A stretch of 64,000 bases of DNA, taken from positions 17,001 to 81,000 of the forward strand of contig CAXASK010002048.1 in assembly GCA_963971535.1 (NCBI GenBank), given 5' to 3'. The notes below the pieces were generated by a model, which saw nothing but the letters and a program-made list of their open reading frames with translations, did not search any database and was not told the origin of the DNA. Within the stretch, counting starts at the first letter, position 1, and every line of letters starts with the position of its first letter. Position numbers and translations under genes: made by a program. This DNA is from Notolepis coatsorum (Eukaryota; Chordata; Actinopteri; Aulopiformes; Paralepididae). Of this stretch, positions 1 to 13,600 are shown one piece after another.

Positions 1-2190
1 GGAAGAACCTTCAGCTTCAGAGTCAGTCGGAGGACGTTCCAGGTGTTGGAAGAACCTTCAGCTTCAAAATCAGTCAGAGGGCGTTCCAGGTGTTGGAAGA
101 ACCTTCAGCTTCAAAGTCAGTCGGAGGGCGTTCCAGGTGTTGGAAGAACCTTCAGCTTCAAAGTCAGTCGGAGGGCGTTCCAGGTGTTGGAAGAACCTTC
201 AGCTTCAGAGTCAGTCGGAGGACGTTCCAGGTGTTGGAAGAACCTTCAGCTTCAGAGTCAGTCGGAGGACGTTCCAGGTGTTGGAAGAACCTTCAGCTTC
301 AGAGTCAGTCGGAGGAAGTTCCAGGTGTTGGAAGAACCTTCAGCTTCAGAGTCAGTCGGAGGGCATTCCAGGTGTTGGAAGAACCTTCAGCCTCAGAGTC
401 AGTCGGAGGGCGTTCCAGGTGTTGGAAGAACCTTCACCTTCAGAGTCAGTCGGAGGACGTTCCAGGTGTTGGAAGAAGCTTTAGCTTCAGAGTCAGTCGG
501 AGGGCGTTCCAGGTGTTGGAAGAACCTTCAGCCTCAGAGTCAGTCGGAGGGCGTTCCAGGTGTTGGAAGAACCTTCAGCTTCAGAGTCAGTCGGAGGGCG
601 TTCCAGGTGTTGGAAGAACCTTCACCTTCAGAGTCAGTCGGAGGACGTTCCAGGTGTTGGAAGAACCTTCAGCTTCAGAGTCAGAGTCAGCTGGAGGGCG
701 TTCCAGGTGTTGGAACAACCTTCACCTTCAGAGTCAGTCGGAGGACGTTCCAGGTGTTGGAAGAAGCTTTAGCTTCAGAGTCAGTCGGAGGGCGTTCCAG
801 GTGTTGGAAGAACCTTCAGCCTCAGAGTCAGTCGGAGGGCGTTCCAGGTGTTGGAAGAACCTTCAGCTTCAGAGTCAGTCGGAGGGCGTTCCAGGTGTTG
901 GAAGAACCTTCACCTTCAGAGTCAGTCGGAGGACGTTCCAGGTGTTGGAACAACCTTCAGCCTCAGAGTCAGTCAGAGGGCGTTCCATGTGTTGGAAGAA
1001 ACTTCAGCCTCAGAGTCAGCCGGAGGGCGTTCCAGGTGTTGGAAGAAGCTTCAGAGTCAGCTGGAGGGCGTTCCAGGTGTTGGAAGAACCTTCAGCTTCA
1101 GAGTCAGTCGGAGGACGTTCCAGGTGTTTGAAGAACCTTCAGCTTCAAAGTCAGTCGGAGGGCGTTACAGGTGTTGGAAGAACCTTCAGCTTCAGATTCA
1201 GTCGGAGGACGTTCCAGGTGTTGGAAGAACCTTCAGCTTCAAAGTCAGTCAGAGGGCGTTCCAGGTGTTGGAAGAACCTTCAGCTTCAGAGTCAGTCGGA
1301 GGACGTTCCAGGTGTTGGAAGAACCTTCAGCTTCAAAATCAGTCGGATGGCGTTCCAGGTGTTGGAAGAACCTTCAGCTTCAGAGTCAGCTGGAGGGCGT
1401 TCCAGGTGTTGGAAGAACCTTCAGAGTCAGTCGGAGGACGTTCCAGGTGTTGGAAGAACCTTCAGCTTCAGAGTCAGAATCAGGTGGAGGGCGTTCCAGG
1501 TGTTGGAACAACCTTCAGCCTCAGAGTCAGTCAGAGGGCGTTCCAGGTGTTGGAACAACCTTCAGCCTCAGAGTCAGCCGGAGGGCGTTCCAGGTGTTGG
1601 AAGAAGCTTCAGAGTCAGCTGGAGGGCGTTCCAGGTGTTGGAAGAACCTTCAGCTTCAGAGTCAGTCGGAGGACGTTCCAGGTGTTGGAAGAACCTTCAG
1701 CTTCAAAGTTAGTCAGAGGGCGTTCCAGGTGTTGTAAAAACCTTCAGCTTCAGAGTCAGTCGGAGGACATTCCAGGTGTTGGAAGAACCTTCAGCTTCAA
1801 AGTCAGTCGGAGGGTGTTCCAGGTGTTGGAAGAACCTTCAGCTTCAAAGTCAGTCGGTGGGCGTTCCAGGTGTTGGAAGAACCTTCAGCTTCAGAGTCAG
1901 TCGGAGGGTGTTCCAGGTGTTGGAAGAACCTTCAGCTTCAAAATCAGTTGGAGGGCGTTCCAGGTGTTGGAAGAACCTTCAGCTTCAGAGTCAGTCGGAG
2001 GGCGTTCCATGTGTTGGAAGAACCTTCAGCTTCAGAGTCAGTCGGAGGGCGTTCCAGGTGTTGGAAGAACCTTCACCTTCAGAGTCAGTCGGAGGATGTT
2101 CCAGGTGTTGGAAGAACCTTCAGCTTCAGAGTCAGTCGGAGGGCGTTCAAGGTGTTGGAAGAACCTTCAGCTTCAGAGTCAGTCGGAGGG
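1..2190 (+). repeat. Array lead-in before the first 10.2-kb unit
   Basis: These are standard monomers with a relatively high density of 41-bp and 53-bp length variants between about 660 and 1,650. Several monomers differ from those in later blocks: GTTGTAAAAACC near 1,732, GTCGGATGGCG near 1,345 and a CAGGTGGAGG junction near 1,490. Its right part (about 1,800-2,190, continuing into the next block to about 2,700) resembles 6,000-6,900 at an offset of 4,200 bp with scattered single-base differences. It therefore contains an older, more diverged copy of the marker module that recurs across the window. The left boundary is outside the window. Confidence 0.8.
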
Positions 2191-4039
2191 CGTTCCAGGT
2201 GTTGGAAGAACCTTCAGCTTCAGAGTCAGTCGGAGGGCGTTCCAGGTGTTGGAAGAACCTTCACCTTCAGAGTCAGTCGGAGGGCGTTCCAGGTGTTGGA
2301 AGAACCTTCAGCCTCAGAGTTAGTCGGAGGAAGTTCCAGGTGTTGGAAGAACCTTCAGCTTCAGAGTCAGTCGGAGGGCGTTCCAGGTGTTGGAAGAACC
2401 TTCAGCTTCAGAGTCAGTCGGAGGACATTCCAGGTGTTGGAAGAACCTTCAACTTCAAAGTCAGTCGGAGGGCGTTCCAGGTGTTGGAAGAACCTTCTGC
2501 CTAAGAGTCAGTCGGAGGGCGTTCCAGGTGTTGGAAGAACCTTCAGCTTCAGAGTCAGTCGGAGGGCGTTCCAGGTGTTGGAAGAACCTTCTTCTGCCTC
2601 AGAGTCAGTCGGAGGGCGTTCCAGGTGTTGGAAGAACCTTCAGCTTCAGAGTCAGTCGGAGGACGTTCCAGGTGTTGGAAGAACATTCAGCTTCAAAGTC
2701 AGTCGGAGGGCGTTCCAGGTGTTGGAAGAACCTTCTGCCTCAGAGTCAGTCGGAGGGCGTTCCAGGTGTTGGAAGAACATTCAGCTTCAAAGTCAGTCGG
2801 AGGGCGTTCCAGGTGTTGGAAGAACCTTCTGCCTCAGAGTCAGTCGGAGGGCGTTCCAGGTGTTGGAAGAAGCTTCAGAGTCAGCTGGAGGGCGTTCCAG
2901 GTGTTGGAAGAACCTTCACAGTCAGTCGGAGGACGTTCCAGGTGTTGGAAGAACCTTCAGCTTCAAAGTCAGTCGGAGGACGTTCCAGGTGTTGGAAGAA
3001 CCTTCAGCTTCAGAGTCAGTCGGAGGACGTTCCAGGTGTTGGAAGAACCTTCAGCTTCAAAATCAGTCAGAGGGCGTTCCAGGTGTTGGAAGAACCTTCA
3101 GCTTCAAAGTCAGTCGGAGGGCGTTCCAGGTGTTGGAAGAACCTTCAGCTTCAAAGTCAGTCGGAGGGCGTTCCAGGTGTTGGAAGAACCTTCAGCTTCA
3201 GAGTCAGTCGGAGGACGTTCCAGGTGTTGGAAGAACCTTCAGCTTCAGAGTCAGTCGGAGGACGTTCCAGGTGTTGGAAGAACCTTCAGCTTCAGAGTCA
3301 GTCGGAGGGCGTTCCAGGTGTTGGAAGAACCTTCAGCCTCAGAGTCAGTCGGAGGGCGTTCCAGGTGTTGGAAGAACCTTCAGCTTCAGAGTCAGTCGGA
3401 GGGCGTTCCAGGTGTTGGAAGAACCTTCACCTTCAGAGTCAGTCGGAGGACGTTCCAGGTGTTGGAAGAAGCTTCAGCTTCAGAGTCAGTCGGAGGGCGT
3501 TCCAGGTGTTGGAAGAACCTTCAGCCTCAGAGTCAGTCGGAGGACGTTCCAGGTGTTGGAAGAACCTTCAGCTTCAGAGTCAGTCGGAGGGCGTTCCAGG
3601 TGTCGGAAGAACCTTCAGCTTCAGAGTCAGTCGGAGGACATTCCAGGTGTTGGAAGAACCTTCAACTTCAAAGTCAGTCGGAGGGCGTTCCAGGTGTTGG
3701 AAGAACCTTCTGCCTCAGAGTCAGTCGGAGGGCGTTCCAGGTGTTGGAAGAACCTTCAGCTTCAGAGTCAGTCGGAGGGCGTTCCAGGTGTTGGAAGAGC
3801 CTTCTTCTGCCTCAGAGTCAGTCGGAGGGCGTTCCAGGTGTTGAAAGAACCTTCAACTTCAAAGTCAGTCGGAGGGCGTTCCAGGTGTTGGAAGAACCTT
3901 CTGCCTCAGAGTCAGTCGGAGGGCGTTCCAGGTGTTGGAAGAACCTTCAGCTTCAGAGTCAGTCGGAGGGCGTTCCAGGTGTTGGAAGAACCTTCTTCTG
4001 CCTCAGAGTCAGTCAGAGGGCGTTCCAGGTGTTGGAAGA

Positions 4040-4124
4040 ACCTTCAGCTTCAGAGTCAGTCAGAGGGCGTTCCAGGTGTTGGAAGAAGATTCTGAGTCAG
4101 CTGGAGGGCGTTCCAGGTGTTGGA
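4040..4124 (+). repeat. Example of the 41-bp GATTCTGAGTCAG monomer class
   Basis: The 41-bp variant with GATTCTGAGTCAGCTGG has TGAGTCA at 4,093-4,099. I count 23 such copies, with TGAGTCA starting at 4,093, 7,218, 9,118, 11,617, 14,278, 18,015, 19,915, 22,414, 23,984, 24,721, 25,267, 26,837, 33,836, 36,396, 36,484, 38,463, 39,393, 40,082, 47,673, 57,051, 59,611, 61,275 and 63,049. It is one hexamer shorter than the consensus and is always followed by CTGGAGGGCG (once ATGGAGGGCG in each B copy). It marks a fixed place in the higher-order units. Confidence 0.85.
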
Positions 4125-6814
4125 AGAACCTTCAGTTTCAGAGTCAGTCGGAGGACGTTCCAGGTGTTGGAAGAACCTTCAGCTTCAAAGTCAGTCGGAG
4201 GGCGTTCCAGGTGTTGGAAGAACCTTCAGCTTCAAAAGTCAGTCGGAGGACATTCCAGGTGTTGGAAGAACCTTCAACTTCAAAGTCAGTCGGAGGGCGT
4301 TCCAGGTGTTGGAAGAACCTTCTGCCTCAGAGTCAGTCGGAGGGCGTTCCAGGTGTTGGAAGAACCTTCAGCTTCAGAGTCAGTCGGAGGGCGTTCCAGG
4401 TGTTGGAAGAACCTTCTTCTGCCTCAGAGTCAGTCGGAGGGCGTTCCAGGTGTTGGAAGAACCTTCAGCTTCAGAGTCAGTCGGAGGACGTTCCAGGTGT
4501 TGGAAGAACATTCAGCTTCAAAGTCAGTCGGAGGGCGTTCCAGGTGTTGGAAGAACCTTCTGCCTCAGAGTCAGTCGGAGGGCGTTCCAGGTGTTGGAAG
4601 AACCTTCAGCTTCAAAGTCAGTCGGAGGGCGTTCCAGGTGTTGGAAGAACCTTCTGCCTCAGAGTCAGTCGGAGGGCGTTCCAGGTGTTGGAAGAAGCTT
4701 CAGAGTCAGCTGGAGGGCGTTCCAGGTGTTGGAATAACCTTCACAGTCAGTCGGAGGAAGTTCCAGGTGTTGGAAGAACCTTCAGCTTCAAAGTCAGTCG
4801 GAGGGCGTTACAGGTGTTGGAAGAACCTTCAGCTTCAGAGTCAGTCGGAGGACGTTCCAGGTGTCGGAAGAACCTTCAGTTTCAAAGTCAGTCGGAGGAA
4901 GTTCCAGGTGTTGGAAGAACCTTCAGCTTCAGAGTCAGTCGGAGGGCGTTCCAGGTGTTGGAAGAACCTTCAGCTTCAGAGTCAGTCGGAGGGCGTTCCA
5001 GGTGTTGGAAGAACCTTCACCTTCAGAGTCAGTCGGAGGACGTTCCAGGTGTTGGAAGAAGCTTCAGCTTCAGAGTCAGTCGGAGGGCGTTCCAGGTGTT
5101 GGAAGAACCTTCAGCCTCAGAGTCAGTCGGAGGGCGTTCCAGGTGTTGGAAGAACCTTCAGCTTCAGAGTCAGTCGGAGGGCGTTCCAGGTGTTGGAAGA
5201 ACCTTCACCTTCAGAGTCAGTCGGAGGACGTTCCAGGTGTTGGAAGAACCTTCAGCTTCAGAGTCAGAGTCAGCTGGAGGGCGTTCCAGGTGTTGGAACA
5301 ACCTTCAGCCTCAGAGTCAGTCAGAGGGCGTTCCAGGTGTTGGAAGAACCTTCAGCCTCAGAGTCAGCCGGAGGGCGTTCCAGGTGTTGGAAGAACCTTC
5401 AGAGTCAGCTGGAGGGCGTTCCAGGTGTTGGAAGAACATTCAGAGTCAGTCGGAGGACGTTCCAGGTGTTGGAAGAACCTTCAGCTTCAAAATCAGTCGG
5501 AGGGCGTTCCAGGTGTTGGAAGAACTTTCAGCTTCAAAGTCAGTCGGAGGGCTTTCCAGGTGTTGGAACAACCTTCAGCCTCAGAGTCCGTCAGAGGGCG
5601 TTCCAGGTGTTGGAAGAAACTTCAGCCTCAGAGTCAGCCGGAGGGCGTTCCAGGTGTTGGAAGAAGCTTCAGAGTCAGCTGGAGGGCGTTCCAGGTGTTG
5701 GAAGAACCTTCAGCTTCAGAGTCAGTCGGAGGACGTTCCAGGTGTTTGAAGAACCTTCAGCTTCAAAGTCAGTCGGAGGGCGTTACAGGTGTTGGAAGAA
5801 CCTTCAGCTTCAGATTCAGTCGGAGGACGTTCCAGGTGTTGGAAGAACCTTCAGCTTCAAAGTCAGTCGGAGGGCGTTCCAGGTGTTGGAAGAACCTTCA
5901 GCTTCAAAGTCAGTCGGAGGGCGTTCAAGGTGTTGGAAGAACCTTCAGCTTCAGAGTCAGTCGGAGGCGTTCCAGGTGTTGGAAGAACCTTCAGCTTCAG
6001 AGTCAGTCGGAGGGCGTTCCAGGTGTTGGAAGAACCTTCAGCTTCAAAGTCAGTCGGTGGGCGTTCCAGGTGTTGGAAGAACCTTCAGCTTCAGAGTCAG
6101 TCGGAGGGTGTTCCAGGTGTTGGAAGAACCTTCAGCTTCAAAATCAGTCGGAGGGCGTTCCAGGTGTTGGAAGAACCTTCAGCTTCAGAGTCAGTCGGAG
6201 GGCGTTCCATGTGTTGGAAGAACCTTCAGCTTCAGAGTCAGTCGGAGGGCGTTCCAGGTGTTGGAAGAACCTTCACCTTCAGAGTCAGTCGGAGGATGTT
6301 CCAGGTGTTGGAAGAACCTTCAGCTTCAGAGTCAGTCGGAGGGCGTTCAAGGTGTTGGAAGAACCTTCAGCTTCAGAGTCAGTCAGAGGGCGTTCCAGGT
6401 GTTGGAAGAACCTTCAGCTTCAGAGTCAGTCGGAGGGCGTTCCAGGTGTTGGAAGAACCTTCACCTTCAGAGTCAGTCGGAGGGCGTTCCAGGTGTTGGA
6501 AGAACCTTCAGCCTCAGAGTCAGTCGGAGGACGTTCCAGGTGTTGGAAGAACCTTCAGCTTCAGAGTCAGTCGGAGGGCGTTCCAGGTGTTGGAAGAACC
6601 TTCAGCTTCAGAGTCAGTCGGAGGACATTCCAGGTGTTGGAAGAACCTTCAACTTCAAAGTCAGTCGGAGGGCGTTCCAGGTGTTGGAAGAACCTTCTGC
6701 CTCAGAGTCAGTGGGAGGGCGTTCCAGGTGTTGGAAGAACCTTCAGCTTCAGAGTCAGTCGGAGGGCGTTCCAGGTGTTGGAAGAACCTTCTTCTGCCTC
6801 AGAGTCAGTCGGAG

Positions 6815-9800
6815 AGCGTTCCAGGTGTTGGAGGAACCTTCAGCTTCAGAGTCAGTCGGAGGACGTTCCAGGTGTTGGAAGAACATTCAGCTTCAAAGTC
6901 AGTCGGAGGGCGTTCCAGGTGTTGGAAGAACCTTCAGCTTCAGAGTCAGTTAGAGGGCGTTCCAGGTGTTGGAAGAACCTTCACCTTCAGAGTCAGTCGG
7001 AGGGCGTTCCAGGTGTTGGAAGAACCTTCAGCTTCAGAGTCAGTCAGAGGGCGTTCCAGGTGTTGGAAGAACCTTCACCTTCAGAGTCAGTCGGAGGGCG
7101 TTCCAGGTGTTGCAAGAACCTTCAGCTTCAGAGTCAGTCGGAGGGCGTTTCAGGTGTCGGAAGAACCTTCAGCCTCAGAGTCAGTCGGAGGGCGTTCCAG
7201 GTGTTGGAAGAAGATTCTGAGTCAGCTGGAGGGCGTTCCAGGTGTTGGAAGAACCTTCAGTTTCAGAGTCAGTCGGAGGACGTTCCAGGTGTTGGAAGAA
7301 CCTTCAGCTTCAAAGTCAGTCGGAGGGCGTTCCAGGTGTTGGAAGAACCTTCAGCTTCAGAGTCAGTCGGAGGGCGTTCCAGGTGTTGGAAGAACCTTCT
7401 TCTGCCTCAGAGTCAGTCGGAGGGCGTTCCAGGTGTTGGAAGAACCTTCAGCTTCAGAGTCAGTCGGAGGACGTTCCAGGTGTTGGAAGAACATTCAGCT
7501 TCAAAGTCAGTCGGAGGGCGTTCCAGGTGTTGGAAGAACCTTCTGCCTCAGAGTCAGTCGGAGGGCGTTCCAGGTGTTGGAAGAATCTTCAGCTTCAAAG
7601 TCAGTCGGAGGGCGTTCCAGGTGTTGGAAGAACCTTCTGCCTCAGAGTCAGTCGGAGGGCGTTCCAGGTGTTGGAAGAAGCTTCAGAGTCAGCTGGAGGG
7701 CGTTCCAGGTGTTGGAAGAACCTTCACAGTCAGTCGGAGGATGTTCCAGGTGTTGGAAGAACCTTAAGCTTCAAAGTCAGTCCGAGGGCGTTACAGGTGT
7801 TGGAAGAACCTTCAGCTTCAGAGTCAGTCGGAGGACGTTCCAGGTGTCGGAAGAACCTTCAGCTTCAAAGTCAGTCGGAGGGCGTTCCAGGTGTTGGAAG
7901 AACCTTCAGCTTCAAAGTCAGTCGGAGGGCGTTCCAGGTGTTGGAAGAACCTTCAGCTTCAGAGTCAGTCGGAGGACGTTCCAGGTGTTGGAAGAACCTT
8001 CAGCTTCAGAGTCAGTCGGAGGACGTTCCAGGTGTTGGAAGAACCTTCAGCTTCAGAGTCAGTCGGAGGGCGTTCCAGGTGTTGGAAGAACCTTCAGCCT
8101 CAGAGTCAGTCGGAGGGCGTTCCAGGTGTTGGAAGAACCTTCAGCTTCAGAGTCAGTCGGAGGGCGTTCCAGGTGTTGGAAGAACCTTCACCTTCAGAGT
8201 CAGTCGGAGGACGTTCCAGGTGTTGGAAGAAGCTTCAGCTTCAGAGTCAGTCGGAGGGCGTTCCAGGTGTTGGAAGAACCTTCAGCCTCAGAGTCAGTCG
8301 GAGGGCGTTCCAGGTGTTGGAAGAATCTTCAGCTTCAAAGTCAGTCGGAGGGCGTTCCAGGTGTTGGAAGAACCTTCTGCCTCAGAGTCAGTCGGAGGGC
8401 GTTCCAGGTGTTGGAAGAAGCTTCAGAGTCAGCTGGAGGGCGTTCCAGGTGTTGGAAGAACCTTCACAGTCAGTCGGAGGATGTTCCAGGTGTTGGAAGA
8501 ACCTTCAGCTTCAAAGTCAGTCGGAGGGCGTTACAGGTGTTGGAAGAACCTTCAGCTTCAGAGTCAGTCGGAGGACGTTCCAGGTGTCGGAAGAACCTTC
8601 AGCTTCAAAGTCAGTCGGAGGACGTTCCAGGTGTTGGAAGAACCTTCAGCTTCAGAGTCAGTCGGAGGACGTTCCAGGTGTTGGAAGAACATTCAGCTTC
8701 AAAGTCAGTCGGAGGGCGTTCCAGGTGTTGGAGGAACCTTCAGCTTCAGAGTCAGTCGGAGGACGTTCCAGGTGTTGGAAGAACATTCAGCTTCAAAGTC
8801 AGTCGGAGGGCGTTCCAGGTGTTGGAAGAACCTTCAGCTTCAGAGTCAGTTAGAGGGCGTTCCAGGTGTTGGAAGAACCTTCACCTTCAGAGTCAGTCGG
8901 AGGGCGTTCCAGGTGTTGGAAGAACCTTCAGCTTCAGAGTCAGTCAGAGGGCGTTCCAGGTGTTGGAAGAACCTTCACCTTCAGAGTCAGTCGGAGGGCG
9001 TTCCAGGTGTTGCAAGAACCTTCAGCCTCAGAGTCAGTCGGAGGGCGTTTCAGGTGTCGGAAGAACCTTCAGCCTCAGAGTCAGTCGGAGGGCGTTCCAG
9101 GTGTTGGAAGAAGATTCTGAGTCAGATGGAGGGCGTTCCAGGTGTTGGAAGAACCTTCAGTTTCAGAGTCAGTCGGAGGACGTTCCAGGTGTTGGAAGAA
9201 CCTTCAGTTTCAGAGTCAGTCGGAGGACGTTCCAGGTGTTGGAAGAACCTTCAGCTTCAAAGTCAGTCGGAGGGCGTTCCAGGTGTTGGAAGAACCTTCA
9301 GCTTCAGAGTCAGTCGGAGGGCGTTCCAGGTGTTGGAAGTACCTTCTTCTGCCTCAGAGTCAGTCGGAGGGCGTTCCAGGTGTTGGAAGAACCTTCAGCT
9401 TCAGAGTCAGTCGGAGGACGTTCCAGGTGTTGGAAGAACATTCAGCTTCAAAGTCAGTCGGAGGGCGTTCCAGGTGTTGGAAGAACCTTCTGCCTCAGAG
9501 TCAGTCGGAGGGCGTTCCAGGTGTTGGAAGAATCTTCAGCTTCAAAGTCAGTCGGAGGGCGTTCCAGGTGTTGGAAGAACCTTCTGCCTCAGAGTCAGTC
9601 GGAGGGCGTTCCAGGTGTTGGAAGAAGCTTCAGAGTCAGCTGGAGGGCGTTCCAGGTGTTGGAAGAACCTTCACAGTCAGTCGGAGGATGTTCCAGGTGT
9701 TGGAAGAACCTTAAGCTTCAAAGTCAGTCGGAGGGCGTTACAGGTGTTGGAAGAACCTTCAGCTTCAGAGTCAGTCGGAGGACGTTCCAGGTGTCGGAAG

Positions 9801-10640
9801 AACCTTCAGCTTCAAAGTCAGTCGGAGGGCGTTCCAGGTGTTGGAAGAACCTTCAGCTTCAAAGTCAGTCGGAGGGCGTTCCAGGTGTTGGAAGAACCTT
9901 CAGCTTCAGAGTCAGTCGGAGGACGTTCCAGGTGTTGGAAGAACCTTCAGCTTCAGAGTCAGTCGGAGAACGTTCCAGGTGTTGGAAGAACCTTCAGCTT
10001 CAGAGTCAGTCGGAGGGCGTTCCAGGTGTTGGAAGAACCTTCAGCCTCAGAGTCAGTCGGAGGGCGTTCCAGGTGTTGGAAGAACCTTCAGCTTCAGAGT
10101 CAGTCGGAGGGCGTTCCAGGTGTTGGAAGAACCTTCACCTTCAGAGTCAGTCGGAGGACGTTCCAGGTGTTGGAAGAAGCTTCAGCTTCAGAGTCAGTCG
10201 GAGGGCGTTCCAGGTGTTGGAAGAACCTTCAGCCTCAGAGTCAGTCGGAGGGCGTTCCAGGTGTTGGAAGAATCTTCAGCTTCAAAGTCAGTCGGAGGGC
10301 GTTCCAGGTGTTGGAAGAACCTTCTGCCTCAGAGTCAGTCGGAGGGCGTTCCAGGTGTTGGAAGAAGCTTCAGAGTCAGCTGGAGGGCGTTCCAGGTGTT
10401 GGAAGAACCTTCACAGTCAGTCGGAGGATGTTCCAGGTGTTGGAAGAACCTTCAGCTTCAAAGTCAGTCGGAGGGCGTTACAGGTGTTGGAAGAACCTTC
10501 AGCTTCAGAGTCAGTCGGAGGACGTTCCAGGTGTCGGAAGAACCTTCAGCTTCAAAGTCAGTCGGAGGACGTTCCAGGTGTTGGAAGAACCTTCAGCTTC
10601 AGAGTCAGTCGGAGGACGTTCCAGGTGTTGGAAGAACCTT
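6815..10640 (+). repeat. Nested 1.9-kb tandem duplication inside B1
   Basis: Two adjacent units, about 6,815-8,700 and 8,700-10,640, match at an offset of 1,900 bp, changing to 1,947 bp after one extra monomer near 9,200. Shared markers are GTTGGAGGAACC (6,828 and 8,728), CAGTTAGAGGG (near 6,947 and 8,847), GTTGCAAGAACC (near 7,110 and 9,010) and GATTCTGAGTCAG (near 7,215 and 9,115). The right edge lies where AAAATCAGTCAG appears in the second unit but not in the first. The same nested pair occurs in B2 at +10,797, so it predates the B duplication. Confidence 0.85.
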
Positions 10641-13600
10641 CAGCTTCAAAATCAGTCAGAGGGCGTTCCAGGTGTTGGAAGAACCTTCAGCTTCAAAGTC
10701 AGTCGGAGGGCGTTCCAGGTGTTGGAAGAACCTTCAGCTTCAAAGTCAGTCGGAGGGCGTTCCAGGTGTTGGAAGAACCTTCAGCTTCAGAGTCAGTCAG
10801 AGGACGTTCCAGGTGTTGGAAGAACCTTCAGCTTCAGAGTCAGTCGGAGGACGTTCCAGGTGTTGGAAGAACCTTCAGCTTCAGAGTCAGTCGGAGGGCG
10901 TTCCAGGTGTTGGAAGAACCTTCAGCCTCAGAGTCAGTCGGAGGGCGTTCCAGGTGTTGGAAGAACCTTCAGCTTCAGAGTCAGTCGGAGGGCGTTCCAG
11001 GTGTTGGAAGAACCTTCACCTTCAGAGTCAGTCGGAGGACGTTCCAGGTGTTGGAAGAAGCTTCAGCTTCAGAGTCAGTCGGAGGGCGTTCCAGGTGTTG
11101 GAAGAACCTTCAGCCTCAGAGTCAGTCGGAGGGCGTTCCAGGTGTTGGAAGAACCTTCAGCTTCAGAGTCAGTCGGAGGGCGTTCCAGGTGTTGGAAGAA
11201 CCTTCACCTTCAGAGTCAGTCGGAGGACGTTCCAGGTGTTGGAAGAACCTTCAGCTTCAGAGTCAGAGTCAGCTGGAGGGCGTTCCAGGTGTTGGAACAA
11301 CCTTCAGCCTCAGAGTCAGTCAGAGGGCGTTCCAGGTGTTGGAAGAACCTTCAGCCTCAGAGTCAGCCGGAGGGCGTTCCAGGTGTTGGAAGAACCTTCA
11401 GAGTCAGCTGGAGGGCGTTCCAGGTGTTGGAAGAACATTCAGAGTCAGTCGGATGACGTTCCAGGTGTTTGAAGAACCTTCAGATTCAAAGTCAGTCGGA
11501 GGGCGTTCCAGGTGTTGGAAGAACCTTCAGAGTCAGTCGGAGGACGTTCCAGGTGTCGGAAGAACCTTCAGCCTCAGAGTCAGTCGGAGGGCGTTCCAGG
11601 TGTTGGAAGAAGATTCTGAGTCAGCTGGAGGGCGTTCCAGGTGTTGGAAGAACCTTCAGTTTCAGAGTCAGTCGGAGGACGTTCCAGGTGTTGGAAGAAC
11701 CTTCAGCTTCAAAGTCAGTCGGAGGGCGTTCCAGGTGTTGGAAGAACCTTCAGCTTCAGAGTCAGTCGGAGGGCGTTCCAGGTGTTGGAAGAACCTTCTT
11801 CTGCCTCAGAGTCAGTCGGAGGGCGTTCCAGGTGTTGGAAGAACCTTCAGCTTCAGAGTCAGTCGGAGGACGTTCCAGGTGTTGGAAGAACATTCAGCTT
11901 CAAAGTCAGTCGGAGGGCGTTCCAGGTGTTGGAAGAACCTTCTGCCTCAGAGTCAGTCGGAGGGCGTTCCAGGTGTTGGAAGAATCTTCAGCTTCAAAGT
12001 CAGTCGGAGGGCGTTCCAGGTGTTGGAAGAACCTTCTGCCTCAGAGTCAGTCGGAGGGCGTTCCAGGTGTTGGAAGAAGCTTCAGAGTCAGCTGGAGGGC
12101 GTTCCAGGTGTTGGAAGAACCTTCACAGTCAGTCGGAGGATGTTCCAGGTGTTGGAAGAACCTTCAGCTTCAAAGTCAGTCGGAGGGCGTTACAGGTGTT
12201 GGAAGAGCCTTCAGCTTCAGAGTCAGTCGGAGGACGTTCCAGGTGTCGGAAGAACCTTCAGCTTCAAAGTCAGTCGGAGGACGTTCCAGGTGTTGGAAGA
12301 ACCTTCAGCTTCAGAGTCAGTCGGAGGACGTTCCAGGTGTTGGAAGAACCTTCAGCTTCAAAATCAGTCAGAGGGCGTTCCAGGTGTTGGAAGAACCTTC
12401 AGCTTCAGAGTCAGTCGGAGGGCGTTCCAGGTGTTGGAAGAACCTTCACCTTCAGAGTCAGTCGGAGGGCGTTCCAGGTGTTGGAAGAACCTTCAGCCTC
12501 AGAGTTAGTCGGAGGACGTTCCAGGTGTTGGAAGAACCTTCAGCTTCAGAGTCAGTCGGAGGGCGTTCCAGGTGTTGGAAGAACCTTCAGCTTCAGAGTC
12601 AGTCGGAGGACATTCCAGGTGTTGGAAGAACCTTCAACTTCAAAGTCAGTCGGAGGGCGTTCCAGGTGTTGGAAGAACCTTCTGCCTAAGAGTCAGTCGG
12701 AGGGCGTTCCAGGTGTTGGAAGAACCTTCAGCTTCAGAGTCAGTCGGAGGGCGTTCCAGGTGTTGGAAGAACCTTCTTCTGCCTCAGAGTCAGTCGGAGG
12801 GCGTTCCAGGTGTTGGAAGAACCTTCAGCTTCAGAGTCAGTCGGAGGACGTTCCAGGTGTTGGAAGAACATTCAGCTTCAAAGTCAGTCGGAGGGCGTTC
12901 CAGGTGTTGGAAGAACCTTCTGCCTCAGAGTCAGTCGGAGGGCGTTCCAGGTGTTGGAAGAACATTCAGCTTCAAAGTCAGTCGGAGGGCGTTCCAGGTG
13001 TTGGAAGAACCTTCTGCCTCAGAGTCAGTCGGAGGGCGTTCCAGGTGTTGGAAGAAGCTTCAGAGTCAGCTGGAGGGCGTTCCAGGTGTTGGAAGAACCT
13101 TCACAGTCAGTCGGAGGACGTTCCAGGTGTTGGAAGAACCTTCAGCTTCAAAGTCAGTCGGAGGACGTTCCAGGTGTTGGAAGAACCTTCAGCTTCAGAG
13201 TCAGTCGGAGGACGTTCCAGGTGTTGGAAGAACCTTCAGCTTCAAAATCAGTCAGAGGGCGTTCCAGGTGTTGGAAGAACCTTCAGCTTCAAAGTCAGTC
13301 GGAGGGCGTTCCAGGTGTTGGAAGAACCTTCAGCTTCAAAGTCAGTCGGAGGGCGTTCCAGGTGTTGGAAGAACCTTCAGCTTCAGAGTCAGTCGGAGGA
13401 CGTTCCAGGTGTTGGAAGAACCTTCAGCTTCAGAGTCAGTCGGAGGACGTTCCAGGTGTTGGAAGAACCTTCAGCTTCAGAGTCAGTCGGAGGGCGTTCC
13501 AGGTGTTGGAAGAACCTTCAGCCTCAGAGTCAGTCGGAGGGCGTTCCAGGTGTTGGAAGAACCTTCAGCTTCAGAGTCAGTCGGAGGGCGTTCCAGGTGT

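Larger units (their letters stand above)
2190..12375 (+). repeat. 10.2-kb higher-order unit, copy B1
   Basis: This is the first copy of a 10,185-bp higher-order unit. Distinctive variant monomers recur at +10,185 in B2, for example CAGAGTTAGTC near 2,315 and 12,500, CTAAGAGTC near 2,500 and 12,687, and a 48-bp monomer with CTTCAAAAGTC near 4,232 and 14,417. From about 6,055 onward the offset becomes 10,797. The left edge is placed where B1 and B2 stop matching, near 2,190 and 12,375. B2 starts where B1 ends, so this is a direct tandem duplication. The few differences noticed include A at 2,332 against C in B2, a one-base-shorter monomer near 5,965, and GAAGTACC near 9,339 against GAAGAACC. 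Edges are good to about one monomer. Confidence 0.9.
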